From Cucumis sativus (taxonomy: Eukaryota > Streptophyta > Magnoliopsida > Cucurbitales > Cucurbitaceae): a stretch of DNA of 64,000 nucleotides. The stretch is taken from positions 4,154,001 through 4,218,000 of the forward strand of contig NC_026661.2 in NCBI RefSeq assembly GCF_000004075.3, read 5' to 3'. Positions 29,141-42,500 of the stretch are shown piece after piece. Both the position numbers and the translations under genes were made by a program. The notes beneath the pieces were generated by a model that was given only the letters and a program-made list of their open reading frames with translations, did no database searches and was not told where the DNA came from. Position 1 is the stretch's first letter. Every line of letters starts with the position of its first letter.

Positions 29141-30773
29141 TTTTTGAGGTTTGGTGGGAAACAGAGTGAAAGGAGAGGATGGCGATGGTAGTGATGAAGA
29201 TCGAGGGAATCCCAGATGAAGAAAATGAAGATTGAGGGAATCCCAAATGAAAAAAAAAAGTAAGATTTCGACGGACTTCGGTTAGTGTTTAGTTCAGTTA
29301 TTCGAAATCAAAGATTCGTATGGAGCCGCCGGAGAGTCAAATCTGTAAGAACGTAACTTTTTGTCACATTTTTTGTTTTCTGATTTTTCCAAATAAGAAT
29401 ATTATTATTTTAGGGGAAAAGGGTTTTTTTTTCTTTTTTCTTTTTTACTTTATAAAATCAAATTTTTATACCATCTTTATAATTTAAGGAATTTCACTAT
29501 ATTTTGCTAATGGATATGTTTAACATATCTTTTCTATTTTCTTTTAGAATTAAATTTTTAATTATAGCACGTTTGAATTGATATATTTGTCAAAAGGTTT
29601 TTCTTTTATTTCTATTAAAAGTGTTTTTATATCAAGTTGGTTTGGTTTAGTTTAGTATGTACCTCAAGTGTTTTTGTTAATGTCAAATTACTATCAAAGA
29701 CAATTGTTAAATATTATGAAACGATAATTTTAAATTTATATTTAAAAATGTTTTCACTTGATGAGTTATTTTTATGTTTTTATAGTATATAGTTGATTAA
29801 GATGGTTGTATGAGTTAGTTGTTAGAAATTGTCGACAGTTGGTAGCCACAAGTGATCGTTGAAGTTGACCGCTAGAGGTAGTCATTGGAGTTTGGTGTCA
29901 AATATAATCTCCATAACTTATCATAATATGTAGTGTTTGCCATATGTAGTTGTTGCTAGAGTTTGAAGTGCTAGAGGTGGTTGCCAAAAGCATGTCGTTG
30001 GCAATCAATACTGTCATACTCGTTGACTATAGTTGTTGTCAAATTTGGTCGTGGATGACGATTGATAGTGGAGGCACTAGAAACAATAGAGGGAGGGTAA
30101 GAGAGAAATAGATAACGATTCATACTAAATGTACATATTTCAATAGTAAACACTGTTGAAGTTAATGGAGTTGTGTTATTTAACCGACTTGTAAAGATAG
30201 TAGACCAAACAAATTTAACTTAATGGAAAACTTGCCGAAAGTTCTAACAATCAAATAAGATTTATATTTTACCGAATCATTATTACTATTGTTCCTACAT
30301 AATAGTAGCATTAAATGTAAAACCACATCAAACTACAATAAAACATAAAGATTAATCCCTCATAGTCCATTTCTAGTTAAAAACAAACAAAATATTATAG
30401 TTTTAACGTTTCGAATTATTTTTCAATTTGATCAAATTTATAAGATTTAACGTTCTCAATTCAATTAAAAACCAAATTCAAACAAAAGTAGGAGTTGGAT
30501 AGTAATAAAAATCCAAACTCAAATCTAAAGTTTTAGAAAATAAGTATGACATTTTGAAATCAAACAACACAGTGACTAAGACCCACCACCAAGTAAAAAG
30601 AAAATGTCATCAAACCCACTAAAAAGGGCAACTAACAAGAACGAAGAACTACAGTTAGTTGAAGTTGAAGAAGATAAGACAGTAAGACACGACTAAAATC
30701 TTCCCCATTTTGATTAATCCATCCTCTGCTTCAACGAGCAGCTTCACTCTGCAATTTCATCTTCCGTTATGTG
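29141..30773. other. Bidirectional intergenic region between DAHP synthase and MenA
   Basis: 1.6 kb separating the starts of two divergent plastid-protein genes, so both promoters must lie here. 29810-30070 carries GTTGGT/GTCGTTGG-rich degenerate repeats like those at 9480-9800. No open frame with family similarity was seen. Confidence 0.5.
29810..30070. repeat. Degenerate GTTGG/GTCATTGGAG-rich repeat
   Basis: Short imperfect repeats of AGTTGGTAGCC, GTCATTGGAGTTT, GGTGGTTGCC resemble the core of the element at 9110-9975. Both are probably relics of one interspersed family. Limits are unclear. Confidence 0.35.
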
Positions 30774-33700
30774 ATGCCAATGGCCTCCATAGTCTGCATA
30801 CCCACCCAACTTGGCGCCTTAAAGAACAAACTCAACGACTACATCTCCCTCACCACCATTACTCCAAGGCAAGTACCATTTCATAATGGCAACTACATCT
30901 TCTTTCAAAACCTTCTCTTTTAGCTCCACTTATCTTCTTGACTCTTGTACTATCACAGCTCCCATCTGGGTCGTTTCAATTCATCGAGTTTGTCGACATA
31001 TGCTCGTAAATTTGCCTGCGGGAGTCGTAGAACGCAATTGGGGTTGTGCAGAAAGGTCCGTTTTAGAGGTTTGTTATCGGAATGTAAAGCGATGGAGGTT
31101 GATTCGATGCCCCAAGAGAATGGGGAAGAGGATGTTGGTATGGGAATTCTGATTTGGAGGGCAATTAAGTTACCAATTTATTCTGTTGCCTTGGTTCCTC
31201 TAATGGTGGGTGTTCGTTACACTGTATAAAGCAGCTAGATGTTTGGTCATTTTATATCGTTCTTTTGAGAAATGTAGTATTTGACTTTACACTAGTTATA
31301 ATAAACTTGATTGCTCTTGAGCTTGCTTTTTGTACCTTAGCTTATTATGAAAAAGGAGTGTAAAGCTTTTGTTAGATTATCACTTTTTTAAGTCCCCATG
31401 GTTTGTGGTCGTTTCAAGTTAGTTTCCAATTTCCCATTTAGCACCATGATTTGGTTAAATTTATTGATTGGTTATCAGCTGTTTTCCGTTTTCTTATGTG
31501 ATGTGATTTTGAAGTGGTTGATATAAGACAGGTGTGATAAAGAGACATGACATGTTATGTAAGAAATTGTTATGATCTAGTAACAATAAGGAGTTTTGGA
31601 GGTGTAACTAAACCATAAACACTAAATTGAATCTTTTAAAACCATAGGGAGGGAGTTACTAAAAATGGTAATTTAACAAAAAGGATCTGTGATTCTGTTT
31701 GTTTACAAGTCAATTCTTATATTAATGCAGTGTTTTTTACTTTCTCTTACCAATCAGTTAAGCTTTGATCTTGTGTTGTTCAATTTTCGAGGTATTAAAT
31801 CAACCATCTCTTAGGAATATAAACTAACTGTATGAGAATGCTTATTCTGGTTGAATGTGGATGCTATGTATTCAAACTTTTCTTTTTGGTTACAAACAGG
31901 TAGGCAGTGCAGCTGCTTATTTTCAGTCTGGAAACTTCTCTTCTCGGCTTTTTGCTGTAATCCTGGCTTCCTCAGTTCTTATCATCAGTTGGCTTAATTT
32001 AAGGTGAAGAAGTATTCCTCATATGGCTGACATGTTTGTGTTCACACTCAACCAAAATCTTTGGCAGCTAAATGGTTGCATATACAATTGTTCCTTGGTA
32101 AACTCTACTGAGAAACAATATAAATTGTGTTCCCAGAAGTATTGACTATAGATATTCGAATTTTGGAAAAAAAAGATCTTTAAGTTTCCATTTGTATGTC
32201 TGTTAGCAGCCCTATTGAAGTGAATCTAAGAATGTTTATATCATTTGTTTCTTTTAAAAAGTAAAATAAAAGAGAACCTTTAGGTTGATGTCAATCCTTA
32301 GATCTCAAGAGGCTAAAACTCTGCAAGCAAGTTGGGACAGCCCAAGGAAATAGTTAGATGTTGGATTTACTTTGTAGTTGATTATCACGAGATTATCTGA
32401 CAAGAAAACCAGTTTCTTTTATGTGATATAAATCGCTCCACAAGAAAGTTCGCCGGAATTCTTTGAATCTTCGCAATATACAAGCTTAAAAAAGTGTTGG
32501 GTTGTTGAATTTTGCTCTCTAAATTTCCCAGCTTTGCCCTGCTTCCAGATCTCTATACCATTTTGAGGAAAGTGTTTTTAGTCTTCGATTCTCGCATGAA
32601 TGATTTGTTCTCAACATCACGATCCATGGAGGGTTTGCTGGCTCATTTCATTGTATCATGAAGTTCTGGAAAATGGTGTATGAAGCTCTTTCTACCGTTT
32701 GAAACTAATGAATTAAAACAATTCGTTTGCAGTAATGATGCTTATGACTTCAGTACAGGAGCTGATAAGAACAAAAAGGAGTCAGTTGTAAAACTTGTGG
32801 GGAGGTAAAGTTCACACTAATTTATTTTCTAAGCCTCCTCGATTTTCATAATTTTGTTTCCTTTTCTTTTATTATAAAAATTTTGTTGACTTCTTGCTTG
32901 TGTTAAATTTATGGTGGAATAAGCCCTACAGGAACACTTGTTGCTGCCTACACTTTTCTTGCTCTTGGGTTCATGGGGTTGACATGGGCTTCTTTGGAGG
33001 CTGGGAACCTGCGTTCAATACTATTTTTAGCCTTTTCAATTGTTTGTGGCTACATATATCAGGTAACATCTCAATTTAATCCTTTGCATAAGACTGCTAC
33101 CATGGCATCATATAGGTTGTGAAGTACACAGCTGAAAAGGGTTAACTAAAAGGTTGATTTTGTTAGCTAATTAGATTAATTTTCTGTGAAGTAGAGTGTA
33201 AGGGAACTCAATATTTGCAGCTTCTACAATCCAAAGAGTGTTATATTTTTATGTGGTACTTTATGTTATAGGGAGCTTAGAATTATTTTGAGATAGAGAA
33301 TAGTCTAAATCTTGTCAAGACTTAGCATTAAAGCCCAGTTTAGATTTCAAGCATTTTATGATCTTTAAAGTCAGAGGAAGAGTTGAAGATAACAAAAGAT
33401 AGAATAATGTGAGATCGGTACAGGAGAATAACAACCCATTCATATTTTCTGATCTACTGAGAGTTGGGAATAGCAAACTATTCATGTTGATCTGCTGAGA
33501 ATTTATCTGTTGCAGTGTCCACCGTTCCGGTTAAGTTACCAAGGATTAGGAGAGCCCTTGTGCTTTGCTGCTTTTGGTCCATTTGCTACAACAGCGTTTT
33601 ACTTATTACAGAGTAACGCAAGGTTGCTTCAATCATTTGGTTAGAATTTGTAGTTGTTTTGTCTGGTTTGCATATTGATTCACTGGTCCACAGGGAGATG

Positions 33701-34920
33701 AGATATCTTCCCATATCCAATACAATTCTTTCTGCTTCTATCCTTGTGGGGACGACGACAACTTTAATTCTCTTCTGCAGCCATTTCCATCAGGTATTTG
33801 TACCCCTCAAGGCAAAAAAAAAAAAAAAAAGAAAGAAACATGCACATTCTTAATTCACGTCATGGTTTATTTTGACTCTGGCATTGTTGTGCATAGGTCG
33901 AGGGAGATAGAGCCGTAGGAAAAATGTCTCCTTTGGTAATGAACCCACGCAGCTTCAGTTTTTAAAAATTATTAGATGGAGACACTTTAGTGTTACATGT
34001 ATTTTGTTAATATTATGCAGGTAAGGCTTGGTACAGAAAGAGGTTCCAAGGTGGTGAAGGTTGCAGTAATCATGCTCTATGTGCTTCTGTTTGCTCTAGG
34101 TTTAAGCAAGAATCTTCCATTTACTTGCATTGTAAGTTCATTCTTAAAATAAAAGTCTTCCTTTTTTAAACTGAATAAACTTTACTAATCTTTCATTTTT
34201 TTTTCTATTTTTCATTGTAGTTGTTTTGTGGTCTTACTATTCCAGTGGGCAAGCTGGTAGTTAGCTTTGTTGAAGAAAACCACAAGGTGATTGGCTAACG
34301 ATTTACATCCCGTTTGATATCAATTTCCTTTTTAGTGTTCCGTTTTTAAAATTTATGCTCGTTTCCTCTCAATTACTTTATTATGGTTTCACCTATCTTA
34401 AAGTAACACTTGAATTACTTGTCAATTTCTAAAAATATCAAATCTTTGTATTCAAAACTTAAGTAGATAGTGGATAACAAGACATTAAAACTTATGATCA
34501 CAGTTTCTAAAAACTAAAAACCAAAATAGTTAACAAACAATAACATATTTTTCAGATCTTAAATTCAGCAACTAAATGGTCAAGTCTTTAGCTATACTGG
34601 TGATTAGACCAAAGAAGATTTCTCTTTGTTCTTAAGAGAATAGTGATCTACCAAATGGAAGTGCTAGCAAGATTATTACTGAATGAAGATGGTTACGAGA
34701 TCATAAAAATGTGAAATTAGAAAGAATATACTTCGCCATGATTGTGATATCAAACTAAATTACTGATTCTCTTTCAAATTTTCAGGATAAACAGAAAATT
34801 TTCATGGCTAAGTATTTCTGTGTGAGGTTACATGCCATATTTGGACTTGCATTGGCTGCTGGATTGGTTGTAGCTAGATTGATCTCTACGATTAATACGT
34901 CAAGGACAATTTCGTTTTAA
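30774..34920 (+). CDS. ABC4: 1,4-dihydroxy-2-naphthoate phytyltransferase (MenA/ABC4), plastid
   Basis: Exons 30774-30868, 30959-31205, 31900-32003, 32733-32804, 32924-33062, 33516-33622, 33694-33793, 33897-33935, 34021-34131, 34221-34286 and 34786-34920 join in frame to 404 residues. This UbiA-family membrane enzyme attaches the phytyl chain to dihydroxynaphthoate in phylloquinone (vitamin K1) synthesis, needed for photosystem I. Landmarks: LIWRAIKLPIYSVALVPLMVG, the Asp-rich prenyl-diphosphate motif NDAYDFSTGAD (about 150-160), GTLVAAYTFLALG, YQCPPFRLSYQGLGEPLCFAAFGPFATTAFYL, ILFCSHFHQVEGDRAVGKMSPLVRLGTE. Several hydrophobic segments fit a polytopic envelope or thylakoid protein. The N-terminal 80-90 residues look like a transit peptide. 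They require a short GC-AG intron (30869-30958); otherwise the frame meets TAG and TGA. A shorter start at the Met of MEVDSM would lose the transit peptide. Confidence 0.88.
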
Positions 34921-36568
34921 GCTTAAGCACGGTTGCAAGATGTTCTAGTGAATTTGCACAACACATCACATTCCGGGGGCGCCCCAAAACAGCTAGTGAT
35001 CTTATTGGTTGTTGCGATAATCTGGTCCATTGAAGGTTGAGCTCTTAAGGAAAGAATGATGTTATCAAGAGTAGCTCGTGCTAGAGCTCAGTGACACATT
35101 TCTTGGCTTTGCAAAGCACTTCAAGGGGTCTATTTAGAGTAAGCGGAGAGTTTTTCTGAGTTTCTTGATATTTAACATGTAGTATTTACTTGTAAACAAC
35201 AATAGTTAAAAAGAAAAAGTAGCTTTACCTTCAACATTGTACAAGGTTCCAAACAAGTTAAAATAATGCTGGTAAAAAATCTCAACTCTGCTCTACCATG
35301 TCAGCAGAAAAGTCTAATTTGAGAAATTGACGTTGAAAACTTCAAAATTGGAAGGAAAATGAAAAAGACCCATGAAATTTCTTACAATTCACAAGAACTC
35401 CCTTGCCTGTGCTTTGTCTTTCCTTCAAAGCTTAGTGTAATCCAGATTACATCAAATTTTACTGATTCGTAGAATGACAGTTTGCTATAGTCTGTGACGT
35501 AGGTTGTTGTAGTTTTGCTTTTGGTTCTACTAAAAATCGATCATACCAATAGACATAATTTGCCTTTTACTTATATACCACTGATCACCATATTATTTAT
35601 TCAACATGAAATTCTAGTCTCATTTCCTATAAAAGTAATGGTCACCACCGTGTAACAATTCCTTATACAAAAAAAGATTGTAACAATTCAATCTATGTCC
35701 TCTGTACTTTTAGAGAATAACATCTTATCTTTTATCACATATTAATATACATAACACGAGAAATGACAACTTCACCTATTTGCATTGATAAGTCTCTTCA
35801 ATGCTTCGATTTGGATGAAGTCTTATGTCGATATTGTTAAAAAGAATATGACGTTTATTATTAATTTAGGTTTATTGCTAATTGTTATTTATCTTTTATG
35901 TTTTTTTTTTTGGTCTTTTATTTATTTACTTATTAAAAGATTGTCACCTACACTCGTTTATCCGACTATATATAAAATTCACAGGTAGTATAATTAAAAT
36001 GTAACATAGAGACATAAACATTTGTTATTGAGTTTAAGCATTGTTGATCAATATTTCGATGACTTTGTTGAAGATCATTGCATAATCTCGAGATTATGTT
36101 TTTGCCCTCCATTTGAAACGAAAATCAATTCTTCAAAGGGATTTGTCCATTCTCGACGATTTAGTTTGTAAACTTTAATAAGTAAATTGGTTTTTGAGAC
36201 AAGAAGTGAACTAGAATATTAGTGTTTCAAATATAGATCAATGTGTTCGATAAGAGAATGATAAACGTCGTGACAAAAAATAAAAAAATGATAAAATCAA
36301 ATAGTAAAAAACAAATTAAAAATTTTGAAATCATATTTTCTTTAGCTAATTAGAATAGTTTGAATTGAATTGTTTTTTTTTATAAAAAATTCGATTTTGT
36401 TTAAACTATTTTTTCTAAAAATGATTTAAAATACACTTAAATATTTTTATTTTTTATAATTAGGTGAGTTTTTAGAAGAAAAAAAAAAAGGAAATCTGGA
36501 GATGCTATATAAAGTAATTCCCGCCCGAATTCACCTTCGTGCTCCCGCTAGTTGTAGGGAGGTCAGTC
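34921..36568. other. Intergenic region between MenA and MCM9
   Basis: 3' UTR and flank of MenA, then AT-rich DNA with no gene seen. The MCM9 promoter and 5' UTR occupy the right end. Confidence 0.5.
36506..36513 (+). promoter_or_regulatory. Candidate TATA box of MCM9
   Basis: TATATAAA, 56 bases before the chosen ATG. An ATG at 36502 just before it opens an unrelated 60-codon frame and would lie upstream of transcription if this box is used. Confidence 0.45.
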
Positions 36569-39500
36569 ATGGACAGCTCCTTGGCATCAATGGAGGACTC
36601 TCCCACCAGTCCCCTCAAGGCCTTTGCTACCTTTCTTATTCGCCACCACTCCGATCAGCTCCGCTCCATTGCTCACTCCCCTGATCCTAAGCTCCACTAC
36701 CCTTTATTCGTGGAGTAAGCAATTCCGTTTCCTTCCTTCTGAACTCTTTTCTCTCTTTTCTCATTTGCATTTTTCATTTTCATTAGATTTGCTGAGCTGA
36801 TGGACGACGACCCACCTCTTGCTCGTCTTCTCTTCTCCCGTCCGACCGACTACTTGCGGGTTTTTGACGATGCAGCTGTTTGGGCTCATGTTTGTAATCT
36901 AATTAGTTTTGCAAAAGCTTACTTATGCTCTCCTCGTACTTATTGATGTTATTTTTTGTGGTTGTGGTTACAGATGATCATTTTGGGTGATTCAAAAGGG
37001 TCTATGAATGGAGTTAAAAAAGATTTCATCCATGTTCGCATTAATGTCACTGGCTCCCCGCTGGAGTTTCCTGGTATGTATCTGCTTCTGAGTTTTATAA
37101 CTGAAATGTTGATTACTCTTCTGTGAAAGATGGGGTTCGTTTGATTGAGTTATTGGTGGTTGTGTTCTGCTTGGTTTTAGAGACTTTTCCTAGTATTGGG
37201 TCTGTCAGAGTGAAGCATCATGGAGTGCTTCTTACACTTAAAGGAACGGTAATCCGATCCGGGGCAATTAAGATGTACGAGGGTGAGAGGTGGTATATCT
37301 GCCGGAAATGCAAGCACAAGTGAGTTGAATTTTACTTATGTTTCAAATTTATTCGTTAATCGTTTACGTATCTACTTACATTCAACACCTTTTTGGTTCG
37401 AGTTTTCACCGTGTTGTGATTTGGTTCTACCATCTTTGGGACCTCAATTGTATGATCCACACCATTTTCTCCTCTCCTTTCTCGATTGTATTGATTCTGA
37501 ATAGGATACTATCAACGGTTAAGGACGTTAGGACCTGTTTAGGAAGTTGGAATGTAATGGGTATAATCCCAAGCCCAACTTTGGATTAGACCTTAGGGCC
37601 TTGTTTGTATCCTTACTATATTCACTTCCCACCATTTTCAATCAAACCTTCTTTCCCACTGTTTCGATGCTTCATGATTCCTTCCAACACCGGTTTTAAT
37701 ATTTTATTGTAATCTCGATTACATTTCAGCCTCCCTAAAAAAACTTAGAGACGGAGGAGGGGAAGTTTCCAAGCCCTTGGGTTCAATTAGTAATGCTAAT
37801 ATTATTTCTGAATTAACAACAAAACTAGCTTGAATGGCGAGAGAATGTTGGTATATCTTTTGAAAGGAAAAGACACTCTAGTAATTTGGTATTTGGTAGC
37901 TTTGCATTTCAGTTTTGCTCTAATAAATGTGATAGTTGTGAACACTGTGGTCTCCTCTTCTTTCCCCCTTCCCCTTTCAACAGTCTCTCATCACCGATTC
38001 ACCTTAGACCTTCCCCGATCACCATCTTGGTGGTCTTCTTTCACCATGAAAGATTGGAGCAACACTGAGTGGTCCATCGTTATTGATACTAAATCCGTCA
38101 CCATCAATATGGATGGGGCTTATTAAGGAAGCGGAGCTAGACTTGCAGGTCTACATGATTAACTACTCTTTGTCATTGATTTTTTATATTTATTAGGTAG
38201 CTGAAACTAACAATCTTATGATGAATCTAATGTAAACTTCTATTCCTGAACCTTTTTAATGTAGTGTTGGATTTTAATCTTTATTTGAGCATCCTTTTAA
38301 GGATGCCAAATCTATTAAATATGAACATGGCCTTCTTTTGAGTTATTTGGAAATAGTGGAATCAAAGAGTTTTTTTGTTGGACAAATGGCACACCTTTGA
38401 AGTGTTCTTTGATCTCGTTTAACTTTTTCTATAGTTACACTTCCCTTTCTTCTAGCTGGGATAGCCTTTTGTGATCATCATGGATTATCCATCCCTTTTG
38501 TAAATTTCATTCACCAATGAAATTGTTTCTTTTGTGTGTGTGTATATATAATAGAAATATTTTATGATTATCCAGTTGGTAAAGGTAATCTAGCATGCCT
38601 GTTTGTATTCACCATTTCTAGATTCTTCTTATTTCTTTAACAGTTTTACTTTTCTCTGTGAAGGTTTCCAGTTTATCCAGAGCTAGAAACTAGAAACTCA
38701 ATACAGTTACCATCATTTTGTCCTTCTCAGGTACTTAGTGTTCTAATTCCATGTCGTTTGTCTCATTTTATTAGCTCCACATCCCTGCCAAGTTATCTTA
38801 TATTTCATATCTCCCATGTATTATGCATATGAACCAACACACTAGCATATTGCTCCAAATGGTTCTAATAAATCCTCGCCTCGGTCTAATTAACATAAAG
38901 TAGATTTACCTCCCTTTCTATTTGTAGCTAGCCACAATGTATGGGTTTATGAGAAACTGAATTACGGTAATAACTCAGCCTGTAGGCTGTACTACGGTAC
39001 ACGTACTAGGAGCTAAAATACTGTTACATTACATGATTAGCCAAGGATTTGTGACAGAATTTTCAAGTAGTTCTATTGTTTATTAATATTGGTTAAAGAT
39101 TTTAATTCTGGAAAGTCTCCTGTTTTAGCATTCTTTCATGGAAGTAGAGGATGTTGAAGTATTGATATAATTAGGTTTACATAACCCACCAACTTAAGCT
39201 TTTGGGTCAATTAATGATTTAAGAAAGGCGATCTTGGTTTTTCAGTAGGTTTCTTCTTCTCTCTCTCAGCATTTTGTTTTGGCAATCCACTGGTCCTTTC
39301 ATTCTAAGCACATACTATTTATTTACTTTTTTCTTTTTAATTTTTTACAATTAATATTAAAAATTATTATAAAAAAATGTGAATGAAAGTAACTGCATAT
39401 CTGCATTTACTAAATTTAGAAACATAATTTAGTTTTAAATTTAATTGGAACTACGTCATTTCCTAATTCTTTCTTTCTATTATTGAATATCTCATTTGTT

Positions 39501-42500
39501 TCCTAGTCCAATCCAAATGGTTTATGGTTTGGAATTTATTAGTAATGTATCATGAATTCATTTCACCATGTTACTGTGTTGATGAGTTCAAGATTTGATT
39601 TGATCCTTGTCTTTTCAATTGTCTATCTAGTATAATTTTTCTGGTTACAGCAAGTTTTTGTGAATCGGACTAATTTATTAACTTTGATCATAGAGGTCAA
39701 AACCATGTGAAGGGAAAAGTTTTGAGTGCTTGGAAGGATCTGTCGTACGTCATGATTACCAAGAGATAAAAATTCAGGAGAGTACACAAGTTTTGGGTGT
39801 GGGGTCCATTCCTCGTTCCGTTCTAATCATTCTCAAGGATGACCTTGTTGATCTTGTTAAAGCTGGAGGTATGGAGGGATGCATTGTCTTATTTTTCTCC
39901 CTGAACAGCCCATTCCATTCATCACTTACCTAAATTTCATCTCTCAGCAGTCCTAGAATATCCATATGTATATTTGATTTGTTTCCAATTAAAAATCAGA
40001 TCAAGAGTCTGCCTGCCTTTAGAAAACATTTTGTGTAGGATCAACAGTAGATGACATTTACATTTTTTTTTCTTTTGAGAACTGACATTTACTTTTTAAA
40101 TTTTTATGTTTACACTATACGAAGCTTTATATACTAAAGGTTGTATTTATTATAGTACTTTATATATCTATACATATTGTGTAAGTGTGTTTTGAACATC
40201 AGTCTCTTTTTTTTTTCAGATTCATTTTGTAGAAAAGACATAATTTCTTTTGTTTTGAAAGGAAACATGTCTCTTTTATTAGTAATAGTGAGACAAGCTC
40301 ATAGTACAAGAGAATTATACAATGAGCAAAAAGCACCTAAGGATCGGTAGGCACACTCTGAAATCTTTACTAGGTTGACACCCCCTTAGCGTCCTCGTCG
40401 TATCGATAGAAAGTAGGAAATACATAAGTACTGAGTCCAAGAAATAACCTTTGTATCATAAATATTCATGAAAAACAAGTGAGGCAATCCTTAATACACA
40501 GAACTATCTAATCTGATTAATGACATCATTAAATGAGATATGAGACCACTTGGGACCAATCCATAGTCAGGCTGCTGGAATGAAGGCACTCCAATTAAGA
40601 TTTAGCTCTGAGATGCTGTACATATCAATTTCCTTTACAAGAATGCACCACGATGAAGCATTTCTTTGAGCAACTTCATAACAATCTAACCGACCAAGAG
40701 ATTTGTCATGAAAAGTCCTTTGGTTTCTTTCAAATCATAAATCTGCCAATAATGATTTTACCACATTCCAACATAATAACCATGAGGCCTTATTGAAATA
40801 AGGCCCTCCTAGAAGCTGTCTAACCGTTTCACTACACTCATAAAAAACCCATGAGTCATGACATGTTAAGAGCGGAGAGCAATTTTTCCCAGCACTTAGC
40901 TGAGTATAGACAAAGGAAAAACAGATGAGACGGATCTTCTCCATGCTGAAGACAGATTGGGCAGACTGAAGGGAAAAGGCAACTAGCTGGCAATTTCTGC
41001 TGCAATACTGAAGACATCTTCAAACGACCAAACAACAAAACCCAAACAAGAACGTTAACTCTTCTTGGACTATTAGTTTCCATAAAGCCATGTGCAACAC
41101 ATTATCCAAAGGTGAAGATGGGGAAAGATGAGTTGCGAGAGATTTTAACAAAAATCTTCCATTACTCTCTAGGGACCAAATTCTTTTGTCAGGTGCCTCA
41201 GAAATTCTCCTTGTGAAATTTACTAATCAACTTCTGAAATTCTGCTATCTCTTCTTCTTTTAATAACCGACGAAAATTAATAGCCCAAGAGTTCAACTCA
41301 AAATCCCAATGTTTGGCTATGGATCCTTTTGGAAAAGACATAATATCCTGAAGTAGTGAGATAACTGGAAGATAACATTTCAAATAAAGTTCTGCTTGAT
41401 GCAAGTGCTTACGCACCCATTTCTATGGAAGTTTTTTATCATCTCATGCAATCTTCCTTTGTTAAATCCCAACTACTTAAGAACTCACTCTCAAGTTCAT
41501 TTGGACTTGGAGATTTGTTTCTTCACTAAATACTTATGGCAGCCAGAATTAGGAACGATAAAACTTTCAATGGAAGGAGAAGAACCTCGCTTATCCTTGT
41601 CACTAAATACTGTTGGGGTCTAGAATATAAGGAGTTAATCTGACTTAAACTTAATAGCTTTAAGCTTTTAGTTAGCTTTTCTCTCTCTTGTCTGGACCGA
41701 AATGATGTTCATTGATCACCTTTCAAATCTACAAAGACACAGTTATGGTCCAGCTTGATCAAGGTTGTTTTATGGAAGATTTGGGAAGAGAGAAATTCCA
41801 AGACAAAGAAAGATCCTTTGGAGATGTCATTGAGTTAGCTGCTTTCCATGTTTTACTTTGGTGTAAAATTTTACGCCCTCTTCATGTTCATAGTTTAAAT
41901 TTCCTTGTTGCAAATTGGAGAAATATTTTGTACACCCTGGAAATGAGCCCTTTTTGTATCTGTTTGGATATTTTATTCAGTCAATGAAATTATATCTTAT
42001 AGAAAAAGTGCACCTACTGATCCTTTCTCTCTTTCTCTCCCTCTTTTCTTGGCTTCCCTATTATTCTCATTGTATAGCTCTCTTGTACATTGAGTTTATT
42101 AATAATAAAGAAGCTTGTCTCCTTTTCAAAAAAAAAAAAGAAAAAAAAAAAGAGTACAGCTACACTTTTGATAGCACATAAATCTTTGCTAGGCACTTTA
42201 TAATGAGTAAATCTTGTACAACGTGTGTTTCCTTTCCAGAAATCAATAAAATCTTTCCTTTGTGTAAGAAGGAAAAAAGAAAAAAAAGAACTGGCATCAA
42301 GAAGAAACGATAGTCAGTAATAGGAGCTTATTAAAAATCTTACTTTGGCCCTGGAGTTTTCTACTTATATAAATGTATATTTCTCTTTACAAGAATCTTA
42401 TGTATGTCACTTCTTTTTAATATATGTATATGCATCTATATCTATATCTATATATTTATTTGTTTGTTTATAGAAGATGAGGTTATTGGTTCCTTACTGT

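Noticed and set aside
30886..31152. 88-codon frame starting MATTSSFKTFSFSS as MenA transit peptide
   Set aside because: It looks like a transit peptide but is out of frame with the enzyme, and no intron joins the two; the GC-AG model keeps one frame.
36502..36684. 60-codon frame starting upstream of MCM9
   Set aside because: Its ATG overlaps the TATA-like box and the frame is unrelated to MCM9.
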